DNA of 6,637 nucleotides from Lachnospira sp. UBA4285 (GCA_002394965.1 DGVL01000049.1:1-6637); one strand, 5' to 3'; positions 1 through 6,637 are shown, counted from the stretch's first letter. Numbers and translations are program-made. Notes: generated from the letters alone by a model not told the origin.

Positions 1-1815
1 TGGCTGGAGAACATTCAGGACTGGGCGCTTTCCCGCAACCGTTACTGGGGCACACCGCTTCCGGTGTGGATCTGCCCGGACTGCGGAAAGCAGATCTGCG
101 TGGGCTCCCGTCAGGAGATGGCACAGCTCTCCGGCAATCCGGATGACGCGAAGGTTGAGCTTCACAGACCGTATGTTGACAAGATCACGTTCAAGTGCCC
201 GGACTGCGGCGGTACCATGGAGAGAGTTCCGGAGGTCATCGACTGCTGGTTTGACTCCGGCGCCTGCCCGTATGCGGAGATTCACTATCCATTTGAGAAT
301 AAGGAACTCTTTGAGAAGCAGTTCCCGGCGTCCTTTATCTCCGAGGCTGTGGACCAGACGAGAGGATGGTTCTACTCCCTGCACGCAGAGGCGACGCTTC
401 TGTTCAACCGGCCGGCATTCAAGAACGTCATCGTGATGGGACTTGTCCTCGATGAGAACGGCGACAAGATGAGCAAGTCAAAGGGCAATGCCGTAGACCC
501 GATGAAGGCGCTGAATGAGTACGGAGCCGACGCAATCCGCTGGTATTTCTATACGAACTCCGCGCCGTGGCTTCCGAAGAAATTCTCGGGTGCGGCGGTG
601 AGAGACGGACAGAGAAAGTTCCTCGGAACCCTCTGGAATACGTATGCTTTCTACACGCTGTATGCCGAGATCGACCAGTTTGATCCCACAAAGTACAGCC
701 TGGACTACGACAGTCTGAGTGTTCTGGACCGCTGGATTCTCTCCCGGATGAACACGATGATCGGAAGAGCGGACTCCTGTCTTGCCGCGTACAAGATCCC
801 GGAGGCTGCTGCCGCGATGGAGGACTTCGTTGATGATCTGTCCAACTGGTATGTGAGAAGAGCCAGAGAGAGATTCTGGGCCAAGGGGATGGAGCAGGAC
901 AAGATCAATGCCTACATGACCCTCTTTACCTGCCTGAAGAACGTATGCCTTGCTGCCGCTCCGATGATCCCGTTCATGACGGACGAGATCTATCAGAACA
1001 TTGTCCGCTCTGTCGACAAAGATGCGCCGGAGAGTATCCATCTGTGCCGGTATCCGCAGGTTCAGAAGGAACACATCGATCCGCAGCTCGAGGCGGACAT
1101 GGACCACGTACTCACAGCTGTTACGGTCGGACGTTCCTGCCGCAACGCGACGAACCTGAAGAACCGCCAGCCGCTCGCCCAGATGTACATCAAAGCTGAC
1201 TGGAAGCTGGATGCGTTCTTCACGGCAATCATTGCGGATGAGCTCAATGTGAAGAGTGTTGCGTACAAGGACGATGTCCGCGCCTGGACAGATTATGAGC
1301 TGAAGCCGCAGCTCAAGTCAGTCGGCCCGAAGTACGGAAAACTGGTCGGCTCTATCCGCAAGGCTCTGGCTGATACAGACGGCAATGATGCGATGGAAGC
1401 GATCCGGGAGAACGGTGTCCTGACGCTTTCGGTCAACGGTGAGACCGTTGAGCTGACACGGGATGATCTGCTGATCTCCATGAAGCAGGTCGACGGATAC
1501 GCCGCAAGTTCGGATAAGGGTGTGACCGTGGTGCTTGACACGAAGCTTACACCTGAACTGAGAGAAGAGGGATTTGTGCGGGAGCTGATCAGCAAGATCC
1601 AGACGATGCGCAAGGACTCCGGCTTTGAAGTGATGGATCACATCCGGGTATATGTCGACGGGAACGCTGCGGTGCAGAAGATCGCAGAGGACAACGAAGC
1701 GAAGATCAGCCGCGTAGTTCTGGCTGAAGCCGTCGTTACGGGAAAGAGCAGTGGAATCACAAAAGAGTGGAATATTAATGGAGAAACCGTTACATTAGGA
1801 GTTGAGAAGCTCTGA
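1..1815 (+). CDS. ileS: Isoleucyl-tRNA synthetase, type 2 (C-terminal part; 5' end outside window)
   Basis: This cytoplasmic enzyme charges tRNA-Ile with isoleucine using ATP. The frame is open from base 1 and stops with TGA at 1813-1815, giving 604 residues; the family is usually about 1,040, so the N-terminal ~40% (HIGH motif, most of the editing domain) lies upstream. In order, the sequence shows: the catalytic-core segment QDWALSRNRYWG; two CPDC knuckles (Cys codons at 73, 82, 196, 205), probably a zinc-ribbon-like insert; WFDSG (247-261); DQTRGWF; the ATP-binding KMSKS loop (466-480); the anticodon-binding domain opening near LDRWILSR (about 721); RNATNLKNRQPL (from 1141); and the C-terminal domain around TPELREEGFVREL. 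Type 2 (eukaryote-like) is favoured by AVDQTRGWFYSL, by LDENGDKMSKSKGN and by the lack of the C-terminal Cys zinc finger found in type 1 enzymes. glgP follows after 33 nt without a terminator. Identity is near certain; the subtype is likely. Confidence 0.97.
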   Translation, partial: WLENIQDWALSRNRYWGTPLPVWICPDCGKQICVGSRQEMAQLSGNPDDAKVELHRPYVDKITFKCPDCGGTMERVPEVIDCWFDSGACPYAEIHYPFENKELFEKQFPASFISEAVDQTRGWFYSLHAEATLLFNRPAFKNVIVMGLVLDENGDKMSKSKGNAVDPMKALNEYGADAIRWYFYTNSAPWLPKKFSGAAVRDGQRKFLGTLWNTYAFYTLYAEIDQFDPTKYSLDYDSLSVLDRWILSRMNTMIGRADSCLAAYKIPEAAAAMEDFVDDLSNWYVRRARERFWAKGMEQDKINAYMTLFTCLKNVCLAAAPMIPFMTDEIYQNIVRSVDKDAPESIHLCRYPQVQKEHIDPQLEADMDHVLTAVTVGRSCRNATNLKNRQPLAQMYIKADWKLDAFFTAIIADELNVKSVAYKDDVRAWTDYELKPQLKSVGPKYGKLVGSIRKALADTDGNDAMEAIRENGVLTLSVNGETVELTRDDLLISMKQVDGYAASSDKGVTVVLDTKLTPELREEGFVRELISKIQTMRKDSGFEVMDHIRVYVDGNAAVQKIAEDNEAKISRVVLAEAVVTGKSSGITKEWNINGETVTLGVEKL

Positions 1816-1830
1816 TGCAGACACTCTTTG

Positions 1831-1837
1831 AGGAAGG
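1831..1837 (+). promoter_or_regulatory. Ribosome binding site deciding the glgP start
   Basis: The sequence AGGAAGG lies 11 nt before the ATG at 1849. An upstream in-frame TTG at 1828 has no Shine-Dalgarno sequence ahead of it and would place this site inside the coding region, so ATG 1849 is the better start. Confidence 0.75.
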
Positions 1838-1848
1838 CAGACTTTACG

Positions 1849-4326
1849 ATGCAGCTTTCAGATGAAAAGTTTGACAAGGAAGGTTTCAAGAAAGATGTTG
1901 CTGACAAGTGCCGCATGTTCTTCAGAAAAGATCTGAAGGACGCGGATAATCAGCAGGTCTTTCAGGCAGTGTCCTATGCTGTCCGCGATCTCATCATCGA
2001 CAAGTGGATTGCAACAAAGAAGACCTATGACCAGGAGAACCCGAAGATTGTATATTATCTTTCGATGGAATTCCTGATGGGCCGTGCACTGGGCAACAAC
2101 ATGATTGCCCTCAGAGACTATGGTCCGATGCGCGAGGCACTGGATGAGCTGGGACTGGATCTGAACGTGATCGAGGACCAGGAACCGGATCCGGCACTGG
2201 GCAACGGAGGCCTCGGCCGCCTCGCCGCGTGCTTCCTGGATTCTCTCTCCACTCTCGAATATCCGGCCTACGGCTGCGGCATCCGCTACAAGTACGGAAT
2301 GTTCCGGCAGAAGATCGAGAATGGCTATCAGGTCGAGGTGCCGGACGACTGGCTCAAGGACGGCTATCCCTTTGAGATCAAGCGTGAGTACCGCCATAAG
2401 GTGATGTTCGGCGGATATGTGAAGGTCACATGGGATGACGTCAACAAGAAAAATGTCTTTTCGCAGGAAGGATACAACGCCGTGTATGCGGTCCCGTATG
2501 ACATTCCGATTCTCGGGTACGGTGTGAATACGGTCAACACTCTGCGGATCTGGGATGCGGAACCGGTCAATACGTTTAATCTGTGCTCATTTGACAAGGG
2601 TGAGTACAATCAGGCGGTGGAAGAGGAGAATCTGGCGAAGACGATCGTCGAGGTGCTGTACCCCAACGACAATCATTACGCCGGCAAGGAGCTGCGTCTG
2701 AAGCAGCAGTACTTCTTCGTGTCAGCCTCACTGCAGCAGGCCATTGCCCATTTTCTTGAACACAACACGGATCTGCACAGACTGCCGGAGAAGGTCGTGT
2801 TCCAGATGAACGATACGCATCCGACGCTGACGGTACCGGAGCTGATGCGGATTCTGATGGACGAACACGGCTTCGGCTGGGATGAGGCGTGGGAGGTGAC
2901 GACGCACTGCGTCGCGTATACCAATCACACGATCATGGCTGAAGCCCTGGAGAAATGGCCGATCGAGCTGTTCTCCAGACTTCTTCCGCGAATCTATCAG
3001 ATCGTCGAGGAGATCAACCGCCGTTTCATCGATCAGATCCGGGCGAAGTACCCGGACAACAACGAGAAGATCCGCAAGATGGCAGTGATCTATGACGGAC
3101 AGGTGAAGATGGCCAACATGGCTATCTGTGCCGGCTTCTCGGTCAACGGCGTCGCGAAGCTCCACACAGAGATTCTGGAAAAGCAGGAGCTGAAGGACTT
3201 CTACGAGATGTTTCCGGAGAAGTTCAACAACAAGACCAATGGCATCACACAGCGCCGCTTCCTGCTTCACGGCAACCCGCTGCTGGCTGACTGGGTGAGC
3301 GACAAGATCGGCGACGGATGGATCCGCGACCTGAGCCAGATAAGCCGGCTCAAGGTCTATGCTGACGATCCGGAGGCGCTTCAGGATTTCGCTTCGATCA
3401 AGCGCAGGAACAAAGTGCGGCTGGCTGAGTATATTTACAAGAACAACGGAATCGAGGTGGATCCGGATTCGATCTTTGATGTTCAGGTCAAGCGCCTTCA
3501 CGAATACAAGAGGCAGCTCCTGAATATTCTGCATGTGATGTATCTGTATGACCGGATCAAGATGCACCCGGAGACGGATATTTATCCCCGCACGTTCATA
3601 TTCGGAGCCAAGGCGGCAGCCGGGTATGCGATTGCGAAGAAGACCATCAAGCTCATCAACAGCGTCGCGGACGTCATCAACAACGACAAGACCATTGGCG
3701 GGAAGCTGAAGGTCGTCTTCATTGAGAACTACCGCGTCAGCAATGGAGAAATCATCTTTGCGGGAGCCGATGTATCGGAGCAGATATCAACGGCCTCCAA
3801 GGAGGCTTCCGGCACTGGAAACATGAAATTCATGCTGAATGGCGCCATAACTCTCGGGACGATGGACGGCGCCAATGTGGAGATCGTGCAGGAAGTCGGC
3901 AGGGACAATGCCGTGATATTCGGCATGAGTGCGCAGGAAGTCGTAAATTATGAGAATAACGGCGGCTATGATCCGATGGAGATATTCAACAGTGATCAGG
4001 AGATCCGCCAGGTCCTGCTGGAACTCGTCAACGGAAAGTATTCGCCGGACAACCCGGAACTGTTCCGCGACATCTACAATTCGCTGCTCGTGAGCACTCC
4101 GGGACGCCGGGCGGATACCTACTTCATTCTGAAGGATTTCCGCTCGTACATCGAGGCGCAGGAGGAAATTGAACGGCGCTACAGAGACAGAAAGAGCTGG
4201 ACCAGAAGCGCCCTGCTGAACACAGCCTGCTCCGGAAAGTTCTCATCGGACAGGACGATTGAGGAATATGTACGGGATATATGGCATCTGGACAAGGTCC
4301 ATGTCAGGATGCCGGATGAGGTGTAA
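1849..4326 (+). CDS. glgP: Glycogen/starch/alpha-glucan phosphorylase
   Basis: This PLP-dependent GT35 enzyme removes glucose from the non-reducing ends of glycogen or maltodextrin with phosphate, releasing glucose-1-phosphate in the cytoplasm. From ATG 1849 it has 825 residues, a normal bacterial length (about 800-830). Visible motifs are the glycine loop LGNGGLGRL (about 117-125), FQMNDTHPT, the active-site YTNHT with His360, NNKTNGITQRR, the phosphate-site block VQVKRLHEYKRQLLN with Lys548, Arg549 and Lys554, and EASGTGNMKFMLNG with Lys660 as the expected PLP-Schiff-base lysine. The spacing of Lys548, Arg549, Lys554 and Lys660 equals that of rabbit muscle residues 568, 569, 574 and 680 (as I recall the numbering). 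The N-terminus is short and lacks the serine-phosphorylation segment of the animal enzymes, so control by phosphorylation is not expected. It follows ileS by 33 nt and ends at a strong terminator. No glycogen-synthesis gene is in the window, and sequence alone does not separate glycogen from maltodextrin preference. Confidence 0.97.
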   Translation: MQLSDEKFDKEGFKKDVADKCRMFFRKDLKDADNQQVFQAVSYAVRDLIIDKWIATKKTYDQENPKIVYYLSMEFLMGRALGNNMIALRDYGPMREALDELGLDLNVIEDQEPDPALGNGGLGRLAACFLDSLSTLEYPAYGCGIRYKYGMFRQKIENGYQVEVPDDWLKDGYPFEIKREYRHKVMFGGYVKVTWDDVNKKNVFSQEGYNAVYAVPYDIPILGYGVNTVNTLRIWDAEPVNTFNLCSFDKGEYNQAVEEENLAKTIVEVLYPNDNHYAGKELRLKQQYFFVSASLQQAIAHFLEHNTDLHRLPEKVVFQMNDTHPTLTVPELMRILMDEHGFGWDEAWEVTTHCVAYTNHTIMAEALEKWPIELFSRLLPRIYQIVEEINRRFIDQIRAKYPDNNEKIRKMAVIYDGQVKMANMAICAGFSVNGVAKLHTEILEKQELKDFYEMFPEKFNNKTNGITQRRFLLHGNPLLADWVSDKIGDGWIRDLSQISRLKVYADDPEALQDFASIKRRNKVRLAEYIYKNNGIEVDPDSIFDVQVKRLHEYKRQLLNILHVMYLYDRIKMHPETDIYPRTFIFGAKAAAGYAIAKKTIKLINSVADVINNDKTIGGKLKVVFIENYRVSNGEIIFAGADVSEQISTASKEASGTGNMKFMLNGAITLGTMDGANVEIVQEVGRDNAVIFGMSAQEVVNYENNGGYDPMEIFNSDQEIRQVLLELVNGKYSPDNPELFRDIYNSLLVSTPGRRADTYFILKDFRSYIEAQEEIERRYRDRKSWTRSALLNTACSGKFSSDRTIEEYVRDIWHLDKVHVRMPDEV

Positions 4327-4347
4327 ATCCGGGGGAGAACGGTGCGT

Positions 4348-4379
4348 GCGGCATGAAGAAATTCTTCATGCCGCTTTTT
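4348..4379 (+). terminator. Intrinsic terminator after glgP
   Basis: A perfect inverted repeat has arms GCGGCATGAAG (4348-4358) and CTTCATGCCGC (4364-4374) around a 5-nt AAATT loop, followed by TTTTT (4375-4379). It starts 21 nt after the glgP stop and separates ileS-glgP from the downstream genes. The reverse strand has no U-tract after the stem, so it should work mainly on the + strand. Confidence 0.92.
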
Positions 4380-4415
4380 GAGGGTAGACGAGTATCACAG
4401 AACACGAAACGGAAC

Positions 4416-4421
4416 AGGTGA
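4416..4421 (+). promoter_or_regulatory. Ribosome binding site deciding the HAD gene start
   Basis: AGGTGA is a perfect complement to part of the 16S anti-Shine-Dalgarno sequence and lies 10 nt before ATG 4432. An in-frame TTG at 4378 sits at the end of the terminator U-tract and has no such site, so it is rejected as a start. Confidence 0.75.
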
Positions 4422-4431
4422 GATACATACG

Positions 4432-5331
4432 ATGCTGATTTTTCTTGATATTGACGGCACGCTGACAGACATGCGCGGCGTGATTCCGGATTCGACAGCA
4501 GAAGCGCTGGCGGAGGCCAAGGCAAATGGCCATCGCCTGATCATCGGATCAGGCCGGTCTATGTGTGAGATCTATCCGCACATGCGGGAGAGCGGTCTTT
4601 TTGCCGGATATGTCGCCGGTGCCGGCGCTTATGTGGAGCTGGACGGCAGAGTGCTTCGCGACCGGCCGATGCCGGCTGATATGGCAGGCCGGGCAATGTG
4701 CTGGCTGAAGGAAGGCGGCGCGGATTTCATCTGCGAATGCAATGATTATATGTATGAATACCGCAGTTCGATCGACAACCTGATTGAGGGCGCCGTGAAA
4801 CGTCTCGGTGAGGGTGAGAGAGCAAGGATTGAGGCCAATTACGCGAGAATTGTCCGCCCGGTCTGTGAGGGGAACTGGGACTTTTCCCGCGAAGACGCCG
4901 CTCAGTTTGCCCGGACACACGGAGTGAACAAGATTTTGTACTATCACAACCGATCTTCCGCAGAGGAAATGGAACATCAGATACCGGGCTGCCTGGTCCT
5001 GCCGTCCAGTTTCTTAAAAGGGATGAACGGCATCGGTGAGATAAGCGAGAAGGGGGTGTCGAAAGCGGATGGCGTCAGACTCATAAGCGATACACTGGGT
5101 GTTCCCGTGAGTCAGACAATGGCTTTTGGCGACGGCGCCAACGACCGGGAGATGCTCATGGCCGCCGGCACCGGCGTGGCGATGGGCAATGCCGTCCCAG
5201 AGCTTAAGGAACTGGCAGACTACGTGACCGATGACTATGACAAGGATGGCATCCGGAACGCATTTCGCCACTTCGGGTTGTGCGAAGAGCCCGGAAAGCC
5301 TATAATCGAGAAAATACATCGAAACAGCTGA
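4432..5331 (+). CDS. Cof-type HAD-superfamily phosphatase (HAD-IIB)
   Basis: Predicted soluble Mg2+-dependent phosphohydrolase of 299 residues, typical for Cof/YidA-like proteins (about 260-300). All four HAD motifs are present: motif I LDIDGT with nucleophile Asp6 and acid/base Asp8; motif II IIGSGRS with Ser40; motif III Lys211 in GVSKADGV; and motif IV FGDGANDREML with Asp234 and Asp238. The segment between motifs II and III (about 60-200) would be the type-IIB cap that sets substrate choice. The C-terminal MGNAVPELKELADYVTDDYDKDGI is the usual Cof ending. Family members act on sugar phosphates, flavin or PLP precursors and other small phosphates, often with broad specificity, so the substrate cannot be named here. 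The gene starts 53 nt after the glgP terminator and is followed after 31 nt by upp. I see no convincing promoter in the gap before it. Confidence 0.92.
   Translation: MLIFLDIDGTLTDMRGVIPDSTAEALAEAKANGHRLIIGSGRSMCEIYPHMRESGLFAGYVAGAGAYVELDGRVLRDRPMPADMAGRAMCWLKEGGADFICECNDYMYEYRSSIDNLIEGAVKRLGEGERARIEANYARIVRPVCEGNWDFSREDAAQFARTHGVNKILYYHNRSSAEEMEHQIPGCLVLPSSFLKGMNGIGEISEKGVSKADGVRLISDTLGVPVSQTMAFGDGANDREMLMAAGTGVAMGNAVPELKELADYVTDDYDKDGIRNAFRHFGLCEEPGKPIIEKIHRNS
5278..5306 (+). promoter_or_regulatory. Candidate sigma-A promoter for upp, inside the 3' end of the HAD gene
   Basis: A perfect -10 hexamer TATAAT (5301-5306) lies 17 nt after TTGTGC (5278-5283), which matches the -35 consensus at its first three bases. 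Transcription would start near 5313, giving a leader of about 50 nt before the upp ATG. TATAAT is unusual in this GC-rich coding sequence and here uses an ATA codon. The weak -35 and the position inside a gene keep this a prediction. Confidence 0.45.
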
Positions 5332-5350
5332 AGCCGGAAAGGCGGACAGC

Positions 5351-5358
5351 GGAAGGGG
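5351..5358 (+). promoter_or_regulatory. Ribosome binding site for upp
   Basis: The purine run GGAAGGGG lies 4 nt before ATG 5363, with its GGAAGG core 6 nt away. It supports this start over the in-frame ATG at 5396, which has no Shine-Dalgarno sequence. Confidence 0.7.
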
Positions 5359-5362
5359 TAAT

Positions 5363-6007
5363 ATGCATTACAAGAACAATGAAAACATTACGATCATGGA
5401 ACACCCGCTGATAAAGCACAAGATCACCAGACTTCGTGACAAGTCTACCGGAACCAATGAGTTCCGCTCGCTTGTCGAGGAGATCGGCATGCTGATGGGC
5501 TATGAGGCGCTCAGTGATCTTCCGATGAAGGATATCGAGGTAGAGACTCCCATCGAGACCTGCATGTCGCCGGTCATCGCAGGCAGAAAGCTGGCGGTAG
5601 TGCCGATTCTGCGCGCCGGCCTGGGAATGGTCGAGGGAATCCTGGATCTTGTTCCGACAGCCAAGGTAGGGCACATCGGACTGTACAGAGATCCCGATAC
5701 GCACGAGCCGCACGAGTATTACTGCAAGCTCCCGAGCCCGATTGAAGAGCGGACGATCGTGGTGACCGATCCGATGCTGGCGACAGGCGGCTCCGCATGC
5801 GACGCCATCAAGCTGATCCGCCAGCACGGCGGGCGCAAGATCAAGTTCATGTGCATCATTGCCGCTCCGGAAGGACTGGAAAGACTGGCCAGGACGTATC
5901 CGGACATTCAGATCTATGTCGGCCAGCTTGACCGGGAACTGAATGCAGATGCCTATATCTGCCCGGGGCTTGGGGATGCCGGCGACAGAATCTTCGGTAC
6001 AAAATAA
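5363..6007 (+). CDS. upp: Uracil phosphoribosyltransferase
   Basis: Cytoplasmic pyrimidine-salvage enzyme: uracil + PRPP gives UMP + pyrophosphate. It has 214 residues, close to the usual ~209. It begins with the typical EHPLIKHKITRLRDKSTGTNEFR (about 13-35) and continues with PILRAGLGM (81-89, Arg84). The PRPP-binding loop VVTDPMLATGGS carries Asp136 and Gly142-Gly143-Ser144. The uracil-recognition tail PGLGDAGDRIFGTK (201-214) ends exactly at the C-terminus, as in well-known UPRTs. The protein looks complete and intact. It lies 31 nt after the HAD gene, and its stop codon overlaps the next start in a TAATG. No PyrR-type leader is visible in the short upstream gap. Confidence 0.97.
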   Translation: MHYKNNENITIMEHPLIKHKITRLRDKSTGTNEFRSLVEEIGMLMGYEALSDLPMKDIEVETPIETCMSPVIAGRKLAVVPILRAGLGMVEGILDLVPTAKVGHIGLYRDPDTHEPHEYYCKLPSPIEERTIVVTDPMLATGGSACDAIKLIRQHGGRKIKFMCIIAAPEGLERLARTYPDIQIYVGQLDRELNADAYICPGLGDAGDRIFGTK

Positions 6008-6579
6008 TGAAGCATACCCGCCGCGGGCGAATTCTGATCGCTGTACTTCTGGCTGCGCAGTATGTGAGTCTGTACCTGGTCTACGGGGAAGATCTCCGTG
6101 TCGTTCCACTTCTCGGCCTGGCGGCCGCGACGGCAGGCGCCGCGCTCCGGCAGGCATCGGGGAAAGGTGCCGGAGAGTTTGCTGCGTTCGCTCTCATCTG
6201 GTGGCTGGTTACGATCCTGCTCACCGGGGACACATATGAGGCGTGGGGAAGGAAGCTTTTATCCGGCCTTCTGGGGGGAGGCGTTCTGCTTGCCGGTGCG
6301 TTTCTACTGCGGATGATCGCGGCGAGATACTGGAAGCGGCACCACCAGGAGGGAGAGCTTTTTTCGCGGAGTGACTGCGCATTTCTGGCGCTCCCGGGCT
6401 TCTATTTCGGAATTGCCGTGGGCGTCCCGGGTTTTCTTATTGAACTGCTTCTTGCTCTCACTGCCGGGAATGTGCGCCTTGACAGGCGGATTCCGACCGG
6501 CGCGGCCGCATTTGTATCCTGCTGGCTGTGTGCGCTGCTCGGTGAACGGTTCATGACATGGTATATAGGATTTTTCTGA
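6007..6579 (+). CDS. Polytopic membrane protein, possibly a divergent A24 (prepilin peptidase/CpaA-like) protein
   Basis: This 190-residue protein has about six hydrophobic segments (near 8-26, 33-48, 58-73, 84-105, 124-152 and 164-181), so it should sit in the cytoplasmic membrane. A basic stretch at 107-113 (RYWKRHH) suggests a cytoplasmic loop. The C-terminal half resembles the A24 aspartic peptidase fold: Asp123 begins DCAFLALPGFYFG, with glycines at +8 and +12 as in the family's GGGDVKLLAALGxxxG, followed by RRIPTGAAAF (160-169) like the family's IPFGPFL. Asp29, just after the first segment, is where small CpaA-type enzymes carry their first aspartate. However, GxGD is replaced by SRSD, and the usual Dx(5,6)IPN is only DLRVVP. 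It may be divergent, inactive or unrelated. Its ATG overlaps the upp stop by one base and has no clear Shine-Dalgarno sequence, so translation is probably coupled to upp. The gene is well supported; the function is not. Confidence 0.62.
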   Translation: MKHTRRGRILIAVLLAAQYVSLYLVYGEDLRVVPLLGLAAATAGAALRQASGKGAGEFAAFALIWWLVTILLTGDTYEAWGRKLLSGLLGGGVLLAGAFLLRMIAARYWKRHHQEGELFSRSDCAFLALPGFYFGIAVGVPGFLIELLLALTAGNVRLDRRIPTGAAAFVSCWLCALLGERFMTWYIGFF

Positions 6580-6618
6580 CAGACAGGCTCCGTTTGGCGG
6601 GGCCTGTCTGTTGTTTTT
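6579..6618 (+). terminator. Intrinsic terminator ending the HAD-upp-membrane protein unit
   Basis: A 14-bp stem pairs 6579-6592 with 6598-6611 (ACAGACAGGC against GCCTGTCTGT, then one G-U and three more GC pairs) around a TTTGG loop, followed by TTGTTTTT (6611-6618). The stem begins on the last base of the membrane-protein stop codon. The minus strand shows no U-tract on the other side, so it is one-directional. Confidence 0.9.
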
Positions 6619-6637
6619 GGTTCCCACCAAAAAAACC

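Noticed and set aside
73..207. Paired CPDC motifs in ileS taken as a separate zinc-ribbon protein
   Set aside because: They are in frame within the synthetase catalytic region, where clostridial type-2 enzymes carry such cysteines.
478..1107. Minus-strand open frame of 209 codons inside ileS
   Set aside because: It is antisense to well-conserved ileS sequence and shows no recognisable protein features.
1768..1796. Weak promoter-like hexamers (TGGAAT ... TACATT) in the AT-richer end of ileS, ahead of glgP
   Set aside because: Only 3 of 6 and 4 of 6 consensus matches, which is not enough to call.
1858..2397. Minus-strand open frame of 179 codons over the glgP N-terminus
   Set aside because: It is antisense to the conserved glycine-loop region of glgP and its translation matches no family I recognise.
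2728..3567. Minus-strand open frame of 279 codons inside glgP
   Set aside because: It overlaps the conserved catalytic region of glgP, and its translation looks like a mirror of glgP codons with no recognisable motif.
4375..4431. Promoter between the glgP terminator and the HAD gene
   Set aside because: TTGAGG (4378-4383) resembles a -35, but nothing like a -10 sits 16-18 nt downstream, and TACGAT at 4428 overlaps the start codon. A promoter is needed here or the terminator leaks, but I cannot point to one.
5332..5362. Riboswitch or PyrR-type attenuator ahead of upp
   Set aside because: The gap is only 31 nt and holds no strong hairpin or U-tract, just the ribosome binding site.
5300..6157. 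Long minus-strand open frame (285 codons) covering upp
   Set aside because: It is antisense to a clear uracil phosphoribosyltransferase. Its translation has no recognisable domain and a composition typical of a shadow frame in GC-rich coding DNA.

Overview
The window looks like ordinary chromosome from a moderately GC-rich member of the Clostridia (Firmicutes), plausibly Lachnospiraceae. That placement is an inference. It rests on the type-2 isoleucyl-tRNA synthetase, the bacterial glycogen phosphorylase, good Shine-Dalgarno sequences, short gaps and uniform + strand coding. No 16S or other decisive marker is present. I see no mobile element, CRISPR array, tRNA, rRNA or sign of a recent insertion, and no stretch over 300 bases lacks a gene.

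Layout, all on the + strand: (1) the C-terminal ~604 residues of isoleucyl-tRNA synthetase (ileS), whose start lies outside the window; (2) after 33 nt with no terminator, a complete glycogen/starch phosphorylase (glgP), closed by a near-perfect intrinsic terminator at 4348-4379; (3) a Cof-type HAD phosphatase starting at 4432; (4) after 31 nt, uracil phosphoribosyltransferase (upp), possibly with its own promoter inside the end of the HAD gene; (5) a 190-aa integral membrane protein whose ATG shares one base with the upp stop codon, followed at once by an intrinsic terminator at 6579-6618.

There appear to be two transcription units: ileS-glgP, and HAD-upp-membrane protein. The functional links are loose. 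glgP releases glucose-1-phosphate from alpha-glucan, the HAD enzyme probably dephosphorylates a small phosphometabolite, and upp salvages uracil to UMP. ileS serves translation.

The least ordinary item is the last gene. Its C-terminal half keeps the spacing of the A24 prepilin-peptidase fold (an aspartate, glycines at +8 and +12, then an IPxG segment). The Gly-x-Gly before the aspartate is replaced by Ser-x-Ser, and the first aspartate motif is weak. It may be a divergent or degenerate A24-like protein. I found no convincing new multi-gene system.
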